Part shown: piece after piece, positions 37,842 through 50,700 of the stretch | Layout of the letters: the number at the start of each line of letters is the position of its first letter | Numbering within the stretch: the stretch's first letter is position 1 | NCBI RefSeq assembly: GCF_037975245.1 | Contig: NC_092579.1 | Location: forward strand, 4,118,001-4,182,000 | Origin: Apostichopus japonicus | Lineage: Eukaryota; Echinodermata; Holothuroidea; Aspidochirotida; Stichopodidae | DNA: 64,000 nt | Reading direction: 5' to 3' | The notes under the pieces: generated by a model | The model's input: only the letters and a program-made list of their open reading frames with translations | Databases searched by the model: none | Told to the model about the DNA's origin: nothing | Translations under genes and position numbers: made by a program

Positions 37842-38725
37842 TTAAAGTTTCGATGAGTCTGATCCTCTTTCTCCGCCATTGTTTACATGAATATCCCGTC
37901 TCTGATGTGGACTCCTTCTCCGCGGATTTGTCTCCGCATCATCATTGAGCGTCCTATCGATACTATCGTTAAATTTATCGTCCGTCCTTTTTTCGGAATC
38001 GTCTGCCAGTCCACTTGCTGTGGTCTGGTCGTCCGAGTCCCAGCTAATCAGGGCCTCGTCTTTTTCCTCTATTCTAGTTCTTTCTAACGGACTGCCGTGC
38101 GATACCGACAATGCCTCATTTGAATCCCGCAGACTCTGCCTCACCAAGGGCAAATGTTGAGAATCGCTCTCTCCTGACGAGCTGTTACCGTCTAAAAGTT
38201 TGGATCGAGAATTCTCCTCCCTTCGTAACGAGTTTGGTGACCCCTTTGATTTCCTCGAGGCTTTGGGAGATATCCTCCTCAACTTTGGCGACCTTGGAGG
38301 GGTCTTCCTTTGAGGGTCCGGTGTTCTTATTCCTTGTGCCCCCTTGACCCCTAGTCTGGGGCTGCTGCCTCTATTTTTGCTCATTAAATGCAGAGGCACT
38401 TCCTCAGTCTGACCGCCGGGGGAATGATTCCTATTATCATGTAGTCTTTGAAACGATGAACTTGGCTTCACGGTTACATCCTCTTCACAAGTTCTATAGC
38501 TTTCCCCGGACGAGAGGGAATCGGTTTGACTAGCGTTCCTTCTACGTTCAGACAACGTTCTGTGGGGGTTTTGCTTTGAGTTTTTTCTTGGTGGGATCGG
38601 GGTCCCTCTTTCAGGATGAGGTGGTTGTAAACTTGTTTGAACATCTGGGGGCAAGAGGTGGATCGTTGGCACTGTGGGTTTTCGGATTGGACTGGGTGTC
38701 TCATCGTGGGCTGTGTAATGCGATT
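37842..38725 (-). CDS. Cav3 last exon: C-terminal cytoplasmic tail and stop
   Basis: Acceptor ctccttaccag|, phase 1 in; stop TAA at 37844-37842. Encodes 293 residues, disordered and rich in Ser, Arg, Pro and Asp, with proline clusters ([22 protein letters not shown]) and SR-like stretches ([20 protein letters not shown]). The protein ends GSDSSKL, a class I PDZ-ligand pattern (S-x-L). Tails of this type in Cav3 carry phosphorylation sites. Only the frame, composition and splice site support it. Confidence 0.88.
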
Positions 38726-41700
38726 CTGGTAAGGAGAGGAAACAATATAAACAAACAAACAAAATATTACAATTGGTCAACTTATAGCTGCAACTACTGA
38801 ATATTCATATCTGTTTGTTGGAGTAGTTTGATACAATAATACTTTGATCAGTGTGACAAACCTGAGCAGCTTTGAAAAGTCCCTGCATTGAATGTATGAT
38901 AGCTTCATACTTTGAGCAATTTAAAGAATTATTTTTTTTACGGCAACAGCAGAGGGTGTGACATCATTGCAGGACATATCGGTTGCTTAATCTGTTTTAA
39001 GTTATGTCAGATGGCATATAGCTGCATATTCCCAAATCAGGGAATCATTTAACCAGTATCACATAGCAATACGCAATGATGAAAAATGGGCAATTTGCTT
39101 TTCAAGCGCTAGAAGATAGCGGAACCATATTATTTTATAAGAGACAAAAATTCGCAGAGCCTTCAAAATCTGCTGCAAAAATAATTGAACACTTTGACTT
39201 TCTCCATGGAAAATTTGCAAAGTTAAAATGACAAATAAAACAGCAGGAATAAGATTTATAAAGGGAAACCATCTGATGACATCACAGACCCACTCACTCA
39301 GACTATATTTCTGGGATGTGTGTGTGTGTGTGGTGGGGGGTAGGAAAGGAAATGAATGAGGAAATGGCTGCCTTTTGTTTAAAATATAATACTTTTTGTT
39401 GTAAACTACAATACGTGTTATTTATTATAACTTAATTAGTTTTAATTATTATTAATTAATTATTATTTATTTTGCCACTTTGTCACTGACCTGTGTCTTC
39501 TTCAGTTTCTCCGAGGTCTATATCTTGTTCTATTGCCAGACTGACCGGTAATGATTTGACCCTTGCTGCCGGCAGCTTGAAGCTGTCCTCGATGTATTCA
39601 GACGTCTGGGCTAGGTTTGCCATCGATATTGACGGTCTCCTCGGACTATAGAGATCTTCGGTCAGACTCTCCTAGTGACGCAAATATAAAGGGAAGTTGT
39701 ACGTCAAATTTAAGGCCTTAATATCTATCGGAGGTATCTTCATCTGCTCGTAGGCTGAGTTTATAACCAGTGAGCGAGTTAGGACTTAAACTCACTAGGT
39801 TTTTAAACGATGGGACTTGAAAAGGTTTGCTAATATTCTCCCTGTTGATGTACTTCAGTGACTTGAGTTATGACACTTATACCAGTATCGAAAAGATTGG
39901 AATTTAAAGTGAAGAGACCTATTTTTTCCCCGAACAATACAGTGGTCTTCTAACTAAAGGTAGGACCATGTCGCCCTTTGTTAGCCATCACATTTGTTAT
40001 ATAGCAAAAACATTCAAACAGCAGTTTGACCCCCCCCCCCCCTCGCCCTTAACATAACATAACATAACTACATGCTACAGGAATTTCTAATTTGCCCTCT
40101 CTCCACCATTCTAACAGTCCATTAGTCTTTCTACTACAATTAAGTCTTAACAGTCATCAAAGGGCAGAATATACCCCTGTTTGTCCACAGGGCCATGCCA
40201 TATCACTGCAATGTCCTTGCACAGTTACTGTCAGTGTACGTCCATGCAGACCTGTCCACTCTCTCAATTTTACCATAGGTCTCCTCGTCTTTAAGGCAAT
40301 CTCCTGGTCTCCCGACTTTTTTTGTCCTGAATTGCGGTCAGAAATGGGCCGTGCGTATGTTTTACAGGAAAATACCTGTACCATAGACAACTAATGATAT
40401 CACTTCAAATATATACTTACAAAAAAGATGATTTTCTCAGTTATTCTCTCGTTCAAATTTTGATCATCATATGAAACATAACATTGTCCCATAAAGAGTG
40501 GCATGTTTCACATGTTGTGGCAGCATAGAGACTACAATATAGTTAAAACATAATATTGTCCTTGTTGGCCTTCCATGTTCACCTTAACATATTAACGCTA
40601 GCTACACGCCAGGCTTTATCTAAAGTGAGACAGGAAAACCTGCTGTGTGCAACATGATGCATGGTGCAATTTTGTGTTTTCAACACTGCTTGTGTAATTT
40701 CATGCAAAACTAGTGAAACATGCTATAGAAAATAAATGACTGTTTTGGTGTATCAAACAAAATGATCACACGGTAAAATTCTGACATTAACTGCAAAAAT
40801 GGCAAGGACAGGAAGTTAACATAGCCTGAAACTGATTATTTCAGTACTCTGAGACAAACTATGCTTGATCTACACAATATGGTTCTCACAAGTGGGAATG
40901 TCAACACTGCCGGAATATGACCATAAACCAAAACGAATTTAGCATATTTAAAGTTGACGCAAGTGTATAGTCTTGTTCAAAGAGCACTTGTATTTGAAAG
41001 TGCAAACTTATTTCCATACTGTTAACTGTTTCAGAGTCAAAAGAAGAAATTGTATTTGATGACTGAAATTTCATTAAAGAATCTTCCAACTAAGAAATCC
41101 TCCACTCCCCCTCCTCCCCCCTGCCCCCCTCTATTTGAACTTTCCCATTCTCGTTTTACCATCCTTCCACATGGTGTTCCCAAGTGGAGAGAATTTGGGT
41201 AGTGGAGGGATCAATCCCACACTTCCTCACTTTAAGGAATAAGCAGGTGAACACTGCACTTGGACACCCTACTCTCCCCCTCCCCACCTCCTCCCAGCAC
41301 ACACTTATACTGGAAAGAAAATAAATGCTTCAAATTCTGGACTCTCAAGGTGACTTGGTTATCACTACTGTTGCACCTGCTAAACGATTCCTGGAAATGC
41401 CACCTATATGGCTGTTCCTCTTTACGGCTAACTTCACCTACACTTACATCAAAAAGGTACCTCTAAAATAGGAAGACGGAAAGATGTGTGAGCCACTCAA
41501 AACGGCATGCAGCATGTGTGTTTACATCATCTACATACTTGCAGTATATACTGAGCCTTGCTTTTGTACAGATGTTTTTTACAAAAACTTCTTCAGAAAT
41601 TGTTAAGCATGCATTTAAGTAGGTGTATTTATGAAAGTAGGAAATTGAATGAGGGTAAGAGGAGCTGGACTATGGTGACAATGGTTGCAAGCTGCTGGTG

Positions 41701-44700
41701 TGGATGTATAGCTAGACATTGATGGCTACATATGTACCATAGGGTGATCTTCTGGAGCTACACACAGCTGGACGTCTGTTTGCTTTACCGGCTTTCAGGT
41801 TAGGATGAGGAGAGAAAGGATATCTTCCATTAATCAAAGACAATATAGAAATGAACGAGAAGAAAAGATGAAAGAAAGCACAGAATGATACTTCAAAGGA
41901 AAGGCCAGACTAAAAGGGGAAAATTGAACCATTTACCAAATGATCAAGAAGGTCATATGGAACACGAGGAGAAGAGCAAAAGGTCAAGTAAGATTAAAAA
42001 GAGATGACCATTGCCTCGTATAAGAAACAGTAATTCCATAAATTCCTGGTATGAAGTTCCAACAGCACACTACTGACTATTTCAAAGCTGTCACCTGACA
42101 AACACCTTATGGGTTAACAACAGCTTAGGAAAGTATCCTTGTATCAAACCTAGCCTTCACTGCAATGCATACACTTCTGTGTTAGGCTAAACTCTCACTT
42201 ACTGCAAATCTGACAGGTAAACACCTTTCAATTGCCAACCACTGTCAGTTACAATAATGAAAAAGAATTCATTCTTTTGTATTGAGCTGACAATTATCCT
42301 TCCTTATGTTTTTAGGAACTGATAGAATAAACTGAAATTTCCATTTTTCTAAGATAAAAAATTGCAAATTCCACAAGCTGCTCTTTTAATTATTTTAAAC
42401 AGGATCACTTTAAGAAGCTCCTTGTTCTAGTTTATCAAATGACATCCATCAGTCGTCTTCAATGTAAATGTTTGCTTTTGTAATTGATGTGTGAACATTC
42501 ATAAGTTCTACAAAGGTGCTTATTCTGAGAATAAAGTCTTGATTATATTTCAACCTTGTTATCCTTCCCCTTGGCTCAACTGATTTTGTGGCTATTTCAA
42601 ACTCCCCTCTGAGGTACAACAGATTTTCCCGTAAACGATCTTTGGTCCTGGCACAGTTAGAATGTCCTGTATGGTTTGGGTTGTTAATACAGCAAACGGA
42701 CAGGTCAAAGAAGGTAAAATAAAGAAACAAAGGCCAGCATTTAAAGCTACGAGTATGGAAACAAGACCAAATAAGGAAGAAAACTACAGACTAAAGGGAA
42801 ATGGTTTGAAAGGAAAACAGAAAGACAGTAGATACCTTCAGGAGAGGAGTGAATGCATTCTCTTGCTCCTGAGAGAAAAAAAAGGAGACATTAGAACAGA
42901 GAAAGAACCAAAACAAACCATGAGCTGCAGATACATAGGATAGCAAGTCTCCAGTGAAGAAATAAAAGAACATGTTACGAGAATAGCATAAATTCAGAAG
43001 GAGAAATAATAGGTGAAAACTGGAGTCGTGTCTTAAAGAAGGAAAAAAAATATAAAATATTTCGTAATTTCCATTTCTGTTTATTTTTGTCTTCTAATTT
43101 TCAAACTCAGAGATAAATTGTTATTGATGTTAAATATGCTATTTAAACTAGCTAGCACCATTTGTTTCTTGTTGTAATGAATGCGAGACAAGACTAGTTA
43201 TGAAAAATGTCAAAGACTAAGTAGCTTTTGCTTTTACACAGTTTCTCGGGTGTATACAATCTGCTTGAAATAAGGTATTTCTAATCTACTGGGGCTTCTG
43301 AAGCCCCAACAGAAGTTCGTTCACAGAATATATTTTGGATCTTATCCAGTAGTTGATTTCAAGTAACATATTTGGATTCACTTGTTAGCAAGTACTTTCT
43401 GCAAATTGCTCACGCCAAAGCATGAATCTGTTCCTGCAAAAGTTGTTAATACAAAGAATGAAAACAAAATAAAAATTGGCTGTATTCTGCTAACAGCCAG
43501 CTGGAAGATTATTTGAAATGTACAAAGATGGGAGCTGCTACTAGTCAAGTACAATTTGGTCTGTTTAGGCAAGGGGTTCTCAGTAGAGTACCAGCAGGTC
43601 AAACTCTGGCAATCTCCATCTCACGAAAGAAAATTGTCCCAGTCTTGCCATAATATGGTATGCACATCCCATAAGGCCCTAGTCCACTCCTGTGTTCTCC
43701 ACTCAAACTTGGTAGAGCGAGATTTTATGTCCGTGTGGCCCTTTGCTTCAAGCATCGTTTTTTTCCCTCTGGTCCTTGTAGAATATTTATGGTTGAGAAG
43801 CCCTGAATTAATCCAACATACACTGTTTGAGACTATAATCAATTCAGATGTAAACATCATAACATGCATAACTGGTAATTGTAGCCTATTACTTGAGAAC
43901 CCCCTGAATTAGTACCCACAGATACCATTTGTGAATATAATCAGATTAGACGTCAACATCATAGCATGCATTAGTGGGAAGGAGGATTAATAGTCACGTA
44001 TTTTGATCAACTAATAAACATAACAAATACTAAAAGTAAAAACTAAAAAAGAAGATTAACAAACTATATCATGCAGTTATATGTTTGTAACAAGATGCAA
44101 AGATACATGGCAAAGACTCAGGCAAAGAAAGAATTCAAAAGGATGGAATTTCTAAGCGATAAGAAAAAGAAATTTAAGTGAAGATTTTAACCTTTTGCAA
44201 TATTACTGCTTTGATAAGAGCCTCCCCCACCCCTGTAATTCAAGAAAACAAAATAAAGCTATAATGCTAGAAGATGGTAATTGAAAATAAAGTTTCATCC
44301 TATTTTGTGGCTCTAACTGGTACATTTTACCTTGTTACTGAAACATTACATACTAATATTTAACTACCCTCAAAATAATTTAGTAGTAAGATCCTTGAAA
44401 TAGAATAGATAGCAGACCCATTGCCAGGATGTGAGTTCAAATTAAATAACATATAAACCTCCTTCAAAATACTCAAAATCGAATAGAGCTTACTGAAACA
44501 GATACTCTACATTAAGATCAAAGTATTCTGTCTTCTACAGTATTAATTTTACAACTAGATTTCATTCTGTTTGAAAAGCACTTTTTTTCTGGTTAATCAC
44601 ATAATCCAACTATGCTCTTAATAACATGCATATAATTCTTCATTATTGTGATTTCGATATGCTTATCACACACGGGCAGAAGAAAACGACTGCAAAAACA

Positions 44701-47700
44701 TGTAGTTTATGATACGATGCCCTAGCTAGAAAACAACAAAAGGATCATTCAGGCATTTGACACGACCTATTGTGTTCCAGCGCCCTCTTGTTCGGCATTT
44801 ATTCTGTGCAGTTCTTCCAAATTATTTGACTTTAATAATAACTTGCAACATCATGACATTTCAAGGAAATGTCGTGTATGTTATATGCATATTCAATGTC
44901 TGTTTCTCATGAAGTCCCTTTACCTAATTGCAACAGGATCATTTGAAAAACACAAAATGTGTGTTTCTTTACCAGTTGTGCATCTGCACCTACTTTCCCT
45001 TTTTGCTGAAAAGTTTTACCACCCTGAAGGAAAATGCATTTATTTCCCCCTTCAAACTGTCCACATAGGTCTTCCACGACAAAAAAATATACATAACTTT
45101 CTTAGATTCCATTCTTGCAGTAACTTGATGGTATGATTTAATAGATGAACCTAATTACTCAATTGCTGATTAAGCTTTGCCCGAATTAAGTCTATTTTGC
45201 TTATGGTGTACAAGATGTTTGCAACAAGCATAAGGATGGATATATTTATTGTAAAAATAGTATATATATCCCATATCTGTTCTATCAGTGATCAAAACAG
45301 TGTAACAAATTGCACCGATGGATATTTCGTTATTGAACATGGGTTCTTTTCTTTTTGGCACTAGTGCAACTATTGTGAATTTTGTAAACAATCTGTTTGG
45401 ATGTTGTTATGGAAGGCCTTTTTGGATGGACAATACTGCCTCCAATTAGGCAGAAGAATGTTTTTGTTTGAAAAATAGACTTCTGTTCCATAAATAGTCT
45501 TCTAATCTCAAATGAAGAAAGAAGAAGGAAGATACGTAAACCTGGGATTTGGTTACAAATATTCTTGGAAGTAGCGTAGGCTATCAGTAGTAGTATTCAA
45601 TGATCCAAACATTAATAGTTTACTCCATTTAATGTGTATAAGCACACCACAAACCACACTGCAGCCATTAAAACTATACACAGCTGTAATATTTCATATT
45701 AGTCAGTATGTATTGCCTCCAAATGTGCTAGAAAAACTATGAATAAACCAAAGAATGGCCACAGTTTTACACTTCTCTCCCATTAATGCGATCCAATAGT
45801 AGTTACATAGAACATGTAACCATTTATTAGACCAGTATAAATTCTTCCTTCACATATTCAGCTGGCTAGTTTGACCAGGTAATTTTTCTAGGAGTGATTT
45901 AATGGGATTAAAACTAAAAAAATGCTACAATGTTGGGGCAATAAAGATGCTTGTTAAAGTAATATGAAGCTACCACCAAGGATACTAAGGTGTGGGATGT
46001 GATGGGGAGGGGGAGGGGGGTGGGGGTGGGGGGTGGGATGCAGAGAGTAAGGGTAAAAGCCGAGGCATATGGGCAGATACCTGGTTGTTGTTATTGCTGG
46101 ATAATGGGTCAGGAACAGGGAGGTCCTGTTCAAAGGTTACAAATGAAACAAGAATGGTATTAAAACATTAATAAATCCACAGGCCATGATGAACAAATAC
46201 AGACCACAGACACACAAAAATGGACATGTCATACATATCTGGAAAAATCCTACCATACATACATATATATATCTATATATGTGTATATATATATATATCT
46301 AAAATGAAATATTAAATTACATATATATGCCAAATTACCATGCTTTAGAGCAGTCTATTTCACAATTTTTTTCACAAAATAAAGCCCTAATGTGAACAAG
46401 CTTATTTATCATCTAGAAACTATATTTTAGCATATCAAGGACAAAACTACCACAGCAAGGCTGCTACATTTGTACTGAACATTAAGACTTAATTACTCTT
46501 GTAACGATCAAGACATTTCAGTGACAGGAAGGGCATATCTAGTCTTTGTCACAAACATGATCATATGATTGGGTGAAATGAAGAATGCAAGTTACTTTAG
46601 AGCAGCATTTTTTTGCTTAATAAATGACTAAATATTAATTTAAGTTACAAACACTTTGTATATAATTTTTGTAATTATATTTGAAAACATGGATGAAAGG
46701 TCAAACAATTTTTACTTTCCCTTTATTAAGGCCTTTGCAGACACTATAAATTTGAAATGACCTGTCATGATTGCTTCTATTAATGTCCATTGAAATTTTA
46801 GTTACAAACACTTGTAATTATATTTGAAAACATGGATGAAAGGTCAAACAATTTTACTTTCCCTTTATTAAGGCCTTTGCAGACACTATAAATTTGAAAT
46901 GACCTGTCATGATTGCTTCTATTAATGTCCATTGAAATAAAGTCATACTATGGTATTCTGGCATAAAGGTTGATAGCTAGGCTGATATTCTCTATAGAGT
47001 AGTAAATGTTAGGCTATACGCTTAGTAAGAAAAAGCTATACAATACTCATGATTGGTAGAATAATGACAGTGGAATTATGGGAAAATGTAAACTATTACT
47101 AGTATTGCTACAAAAGAAGAAAGATATTTGTGTTGCCAAGAATGTGGGTTATTGACAATAGGATATGAACCAAGCAATGGACTTGTCTTTGAAGAAGAAT
47201 TTCACCAACCCTGTGGGTTTACTCATGTATCATTGACTAAGTATCTTCATGCTCCTATCCATATCAAGGTGGTGGACATTCAAAATCTCTGTTCCCATAC
47301 CAAGGAGCTTGGTGATGGGGATGGAGAGGGGGGGGGAGGGTGGAAATCAGAGTTAGTAATCCAAAAATATTACGAATATACATTTAGATGCCTGGTCTGA
47401 GGTGCTTAAATGGACAAAAACACCAACTTAGGAAAACATACAATAAGTACAACACAAAATCAAGATAATGACATCCAATGTACAGACAAGTTGTTCATGC
47501 TTAACTTTGTCTCAATTTTAATCCATGCAAGCATAATTATCCTCTGTGCTATGTAATTAATCAAATGCTATGTTGAGAACCGTGTCAGAACTGATTGTTG
47601 GCATGTGCAGCCTCCTGACATGGGGACATTGATTTAATGATATTCGTTAATGCCACATAGCAGGTATCATGTAGAATGAACTAAGATTTATGGGAACCCA

Positions 47701-50700
47701 TATTCAAGTACTACTTTAGTTGTGTGATGAAGTCCATAAGCAGCGATTCAAAACTCAATTCTGAGTTACCTAAATGAAATCTAAGTTTCCTAAATAAAAC
47801 CTGAGTTATTATGGCAGTCAAGTTACCCCAATGAAGCTCAGCTGACCTAAGTGTAACAACTATCACTTTTATCATTACATGCTATGATAAAAGCCATTTG
47901 CAGCAAGGAACAGCTAAAAATCTGAGTTTACCAAAAATGAAATCTGAAACCTTTATGAAACCAAACTAACCGAAATGAAATAACATGAAATGCAAGTCAA
48001 GCTAAGTTTATCTCAAGTACCTACACTGTAACGACAATAATGTTTATAATTACATGCTGTGATAGGCCCGCCCATGGCACCAAAGAATAACTAAACCCTG
48101 TTTTGCCTCAAAACTGAGTTACCTAGATGAAACCAAACTTGCAAACGGAACTCGAGTTACCTACCCACAGTAACTTTTTTCGCTTGATTTTTTTCACAGA
48201 TGCTGAACTGTTTCGGTTTGATGTTTCAGTTTCGATTATTTCATAATTCACTTACCTCATCTCCCTCTCGTTGCTCAGCTTCACTAGCTTCCAGCCTAAA
48301 CTTATCTTCCAGTGCCTGGAGGTCGTCGTTCTCATCCGAGTCGGCCATCTTGTGCGACTCTTCGAGATGTTTCATCAACACTGCGACGACCACGTTGACC
48401 AGGACAAACTGTGCCATCAGGACGAAAGTCACGAAAAAAATCGGAGCAAGAATAGGATTGGCGCAGCAGTTAGTCTGACAGCTGGCGTCTGTATCACAGT
48501 TATCCTGCCTCAGAGTGTCCTGGACAGAACAGAAACAATAGTGAATTAAAGATCAAAATTACGATTGCTTTAAGTATTGCAAAGATTAAAGAGCGCCCTT
48601 TTGGAGACAAGAAGTGTATATGTGTAGCGAGAGGTGGTTTGAGTGGTTCGTTGATCCAGGGCTCACAAAAGCCAAGTGCCAAGTGCAAAAGCCAAGGGTT
48701 GGTTCCAACATTTTCATCCAAGTCAGAGATCAGGCGAAACATTGTGGTCTTTAAATTTAAATTAATGACTTTTCGAGCATTTTAGAGGAAGTAAGGTTGA
48801 AGCACCCCCAACCTCCCACTCTTGAAACTGGGGTCCCTGAAACCATAGCTACACCATGGACAAAATTTCAAAGTTCCGTAACTAAGTTGTCTCCAATGAC
48901 ACGGATCAATAGCTTCTGGAGGAGAAAACTGCCTATCATTCTTTCTAAGTGCATGGCATGTATGAACTGGTGGAGTTAACATTTATCAAAAGTTTATCCT
49001 CTTATATTTATTACTCTTGCATTGGTCCAGAAATCTTTTATCTTCAAAAACATGACAAGAGATAACGACATTATGAAATTCTATGACCGTTTTTACACGA
49101 CTTGAGATCTGGGCAAAATGTTCAGGAGGAAGAAGAAACAAAAAAAAGGGTAACAGAAAATAATTAGAGACAGCTTAATTTTCAATCACTTTTTCCATAC
49201 CTTTCTGCAATTTTAAATTTCCTGAAATTCCTGGGCCGGGAATTATACTGTCAAATAATTTCATGACTTTTTCCACAACTGTAACAACGCTGATTGGACA
49301 AAAAAAATTGTCATATCTCCCTTTTAAGAATGTGGGTAACCCTTGCATTGTACACAGCCACACTACTAAATAAAAGACATGATTTTTTCCAGTTTCCAAA
49401 AATGACTTTCAGTTTAGCAGAAATGCCACGCTTATAAATGTCCAGCATTGCAGCTATCAATATAGAATTGCCTTTTGATCAAACCCTGCTCATGATATCA
49501 CCCATTCATTGATGTGAAGAAATGGTCAACAGATGCGTCGAAAGTCAGGTAAGGCACCAGGGAAGATTATGTCATGAGGTTCCCTTTTTGGATCCTTTCT
49601 TATTCTTTTCTTATGTCTATTTTGAAGATGAGAATACACTATTCTTATATCCCATACTCTCTCAATTCCCCATCTATATTTTCCCTGCCCTTCTACTTGA
49701 TCACAGAGTCTGGGGTTGCAGCCCCCTGCCCTTCCCCCCCCCTCACTTGCTCCGACGGTAAAGGAAATACTACGTTACCTTCATAATGCCATTCCAGTTA
49801 TCCCCAGTAGCTACACGAAATAATGTCAGGAATGCTATGAAAAAGTTTTTAAATGACGCATGTCGACCAAGACCTTCGCAAGGGTTTTCTTCGGTGCAGT
49901 CTGTGGAGAATAAAGTGTTCAAGTTTATTATTGACTACTGCCATCACAATATGATAATAATACAAAAAGAAAGAATTTACACATTACAAATAGTCCAATG
50001 GGATAATATCAGAATCAATAACTTCTTAAAGGGTGTGAAGACTCGCGCACAAAGAAACGTCTCATACCGGTAATCTGAACTAGTTTCGATTGAGGTGTAA
50101 CAGAAGTGTTAGACACCACCATTGATCCCAGAAAATACACACATAGCTTGCTACTGTCGGTAATTAGACACTAGTGTACAGTCAATACATACAGCTTGGG
50201 TCAATACCCACAACACAGTGTACATAGCAGCGATGGACATCTTAGGTCTAGATAAAAGATAACAAGGTATCCTGTTTCATTACTGTCTGCATTTTGTAGC
50301 GACAAGAAGAAAACTTCACTTGCAAGCAAACGGAAGTTAACTTTTTCAGAGCCCGGCACACGGTTTGGGGCAAGTCTTTAATGCCTATAAGTACAATGGT
50401 GCTCTATTAAACCTATAAAGGTTTCCGTTCAGGAGGTAACTCTCAACAACCACATTGATGCAGCTGTTATTAAAAATATATATATATATCTGCTATATAT
50501 ATGAAGACTAAAGTGTGGCAAATGAGAATATATGTTGACAGAGACTCAATGAATATTCAAATTAGACACACACTGTAGCAGGCACACTAAAATGAACTCA
50601 CTGACTATTCAAAAGGATTGATAACTTACTGTAAATTTCAAGTTTGCTCAAAAATTAGGTTTTTGCACTTTTACAATTTTTGCCTTCATACTTTAAATCC

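Larger units (their letters stand above)
39672..48255 (-). other. Calcium channel intron in the C-terminal tail region (8.6 kb)
   Basis: Both borders are phase 0. The intron contains C runs at about 40030-40041 and 41262-41290, G-rich tracts at 45999-46037 and 47327-47340, and three local duplications listed separately. A 93-codon minus ORF at 42449-42730 follows an acceptor-like ccatacag but its frame does not fit the flanking exons. No further tail exon could be supported. Confidence 0.6.

Noticed and set aside
40157-40390. 77-codon minus ORF, GC-richer than its surroundings, within the tail intron
   Set aside because: No acceptor/donor pair with phase 0 was found that would make it a channel exon; probably an old interspersed repeat.
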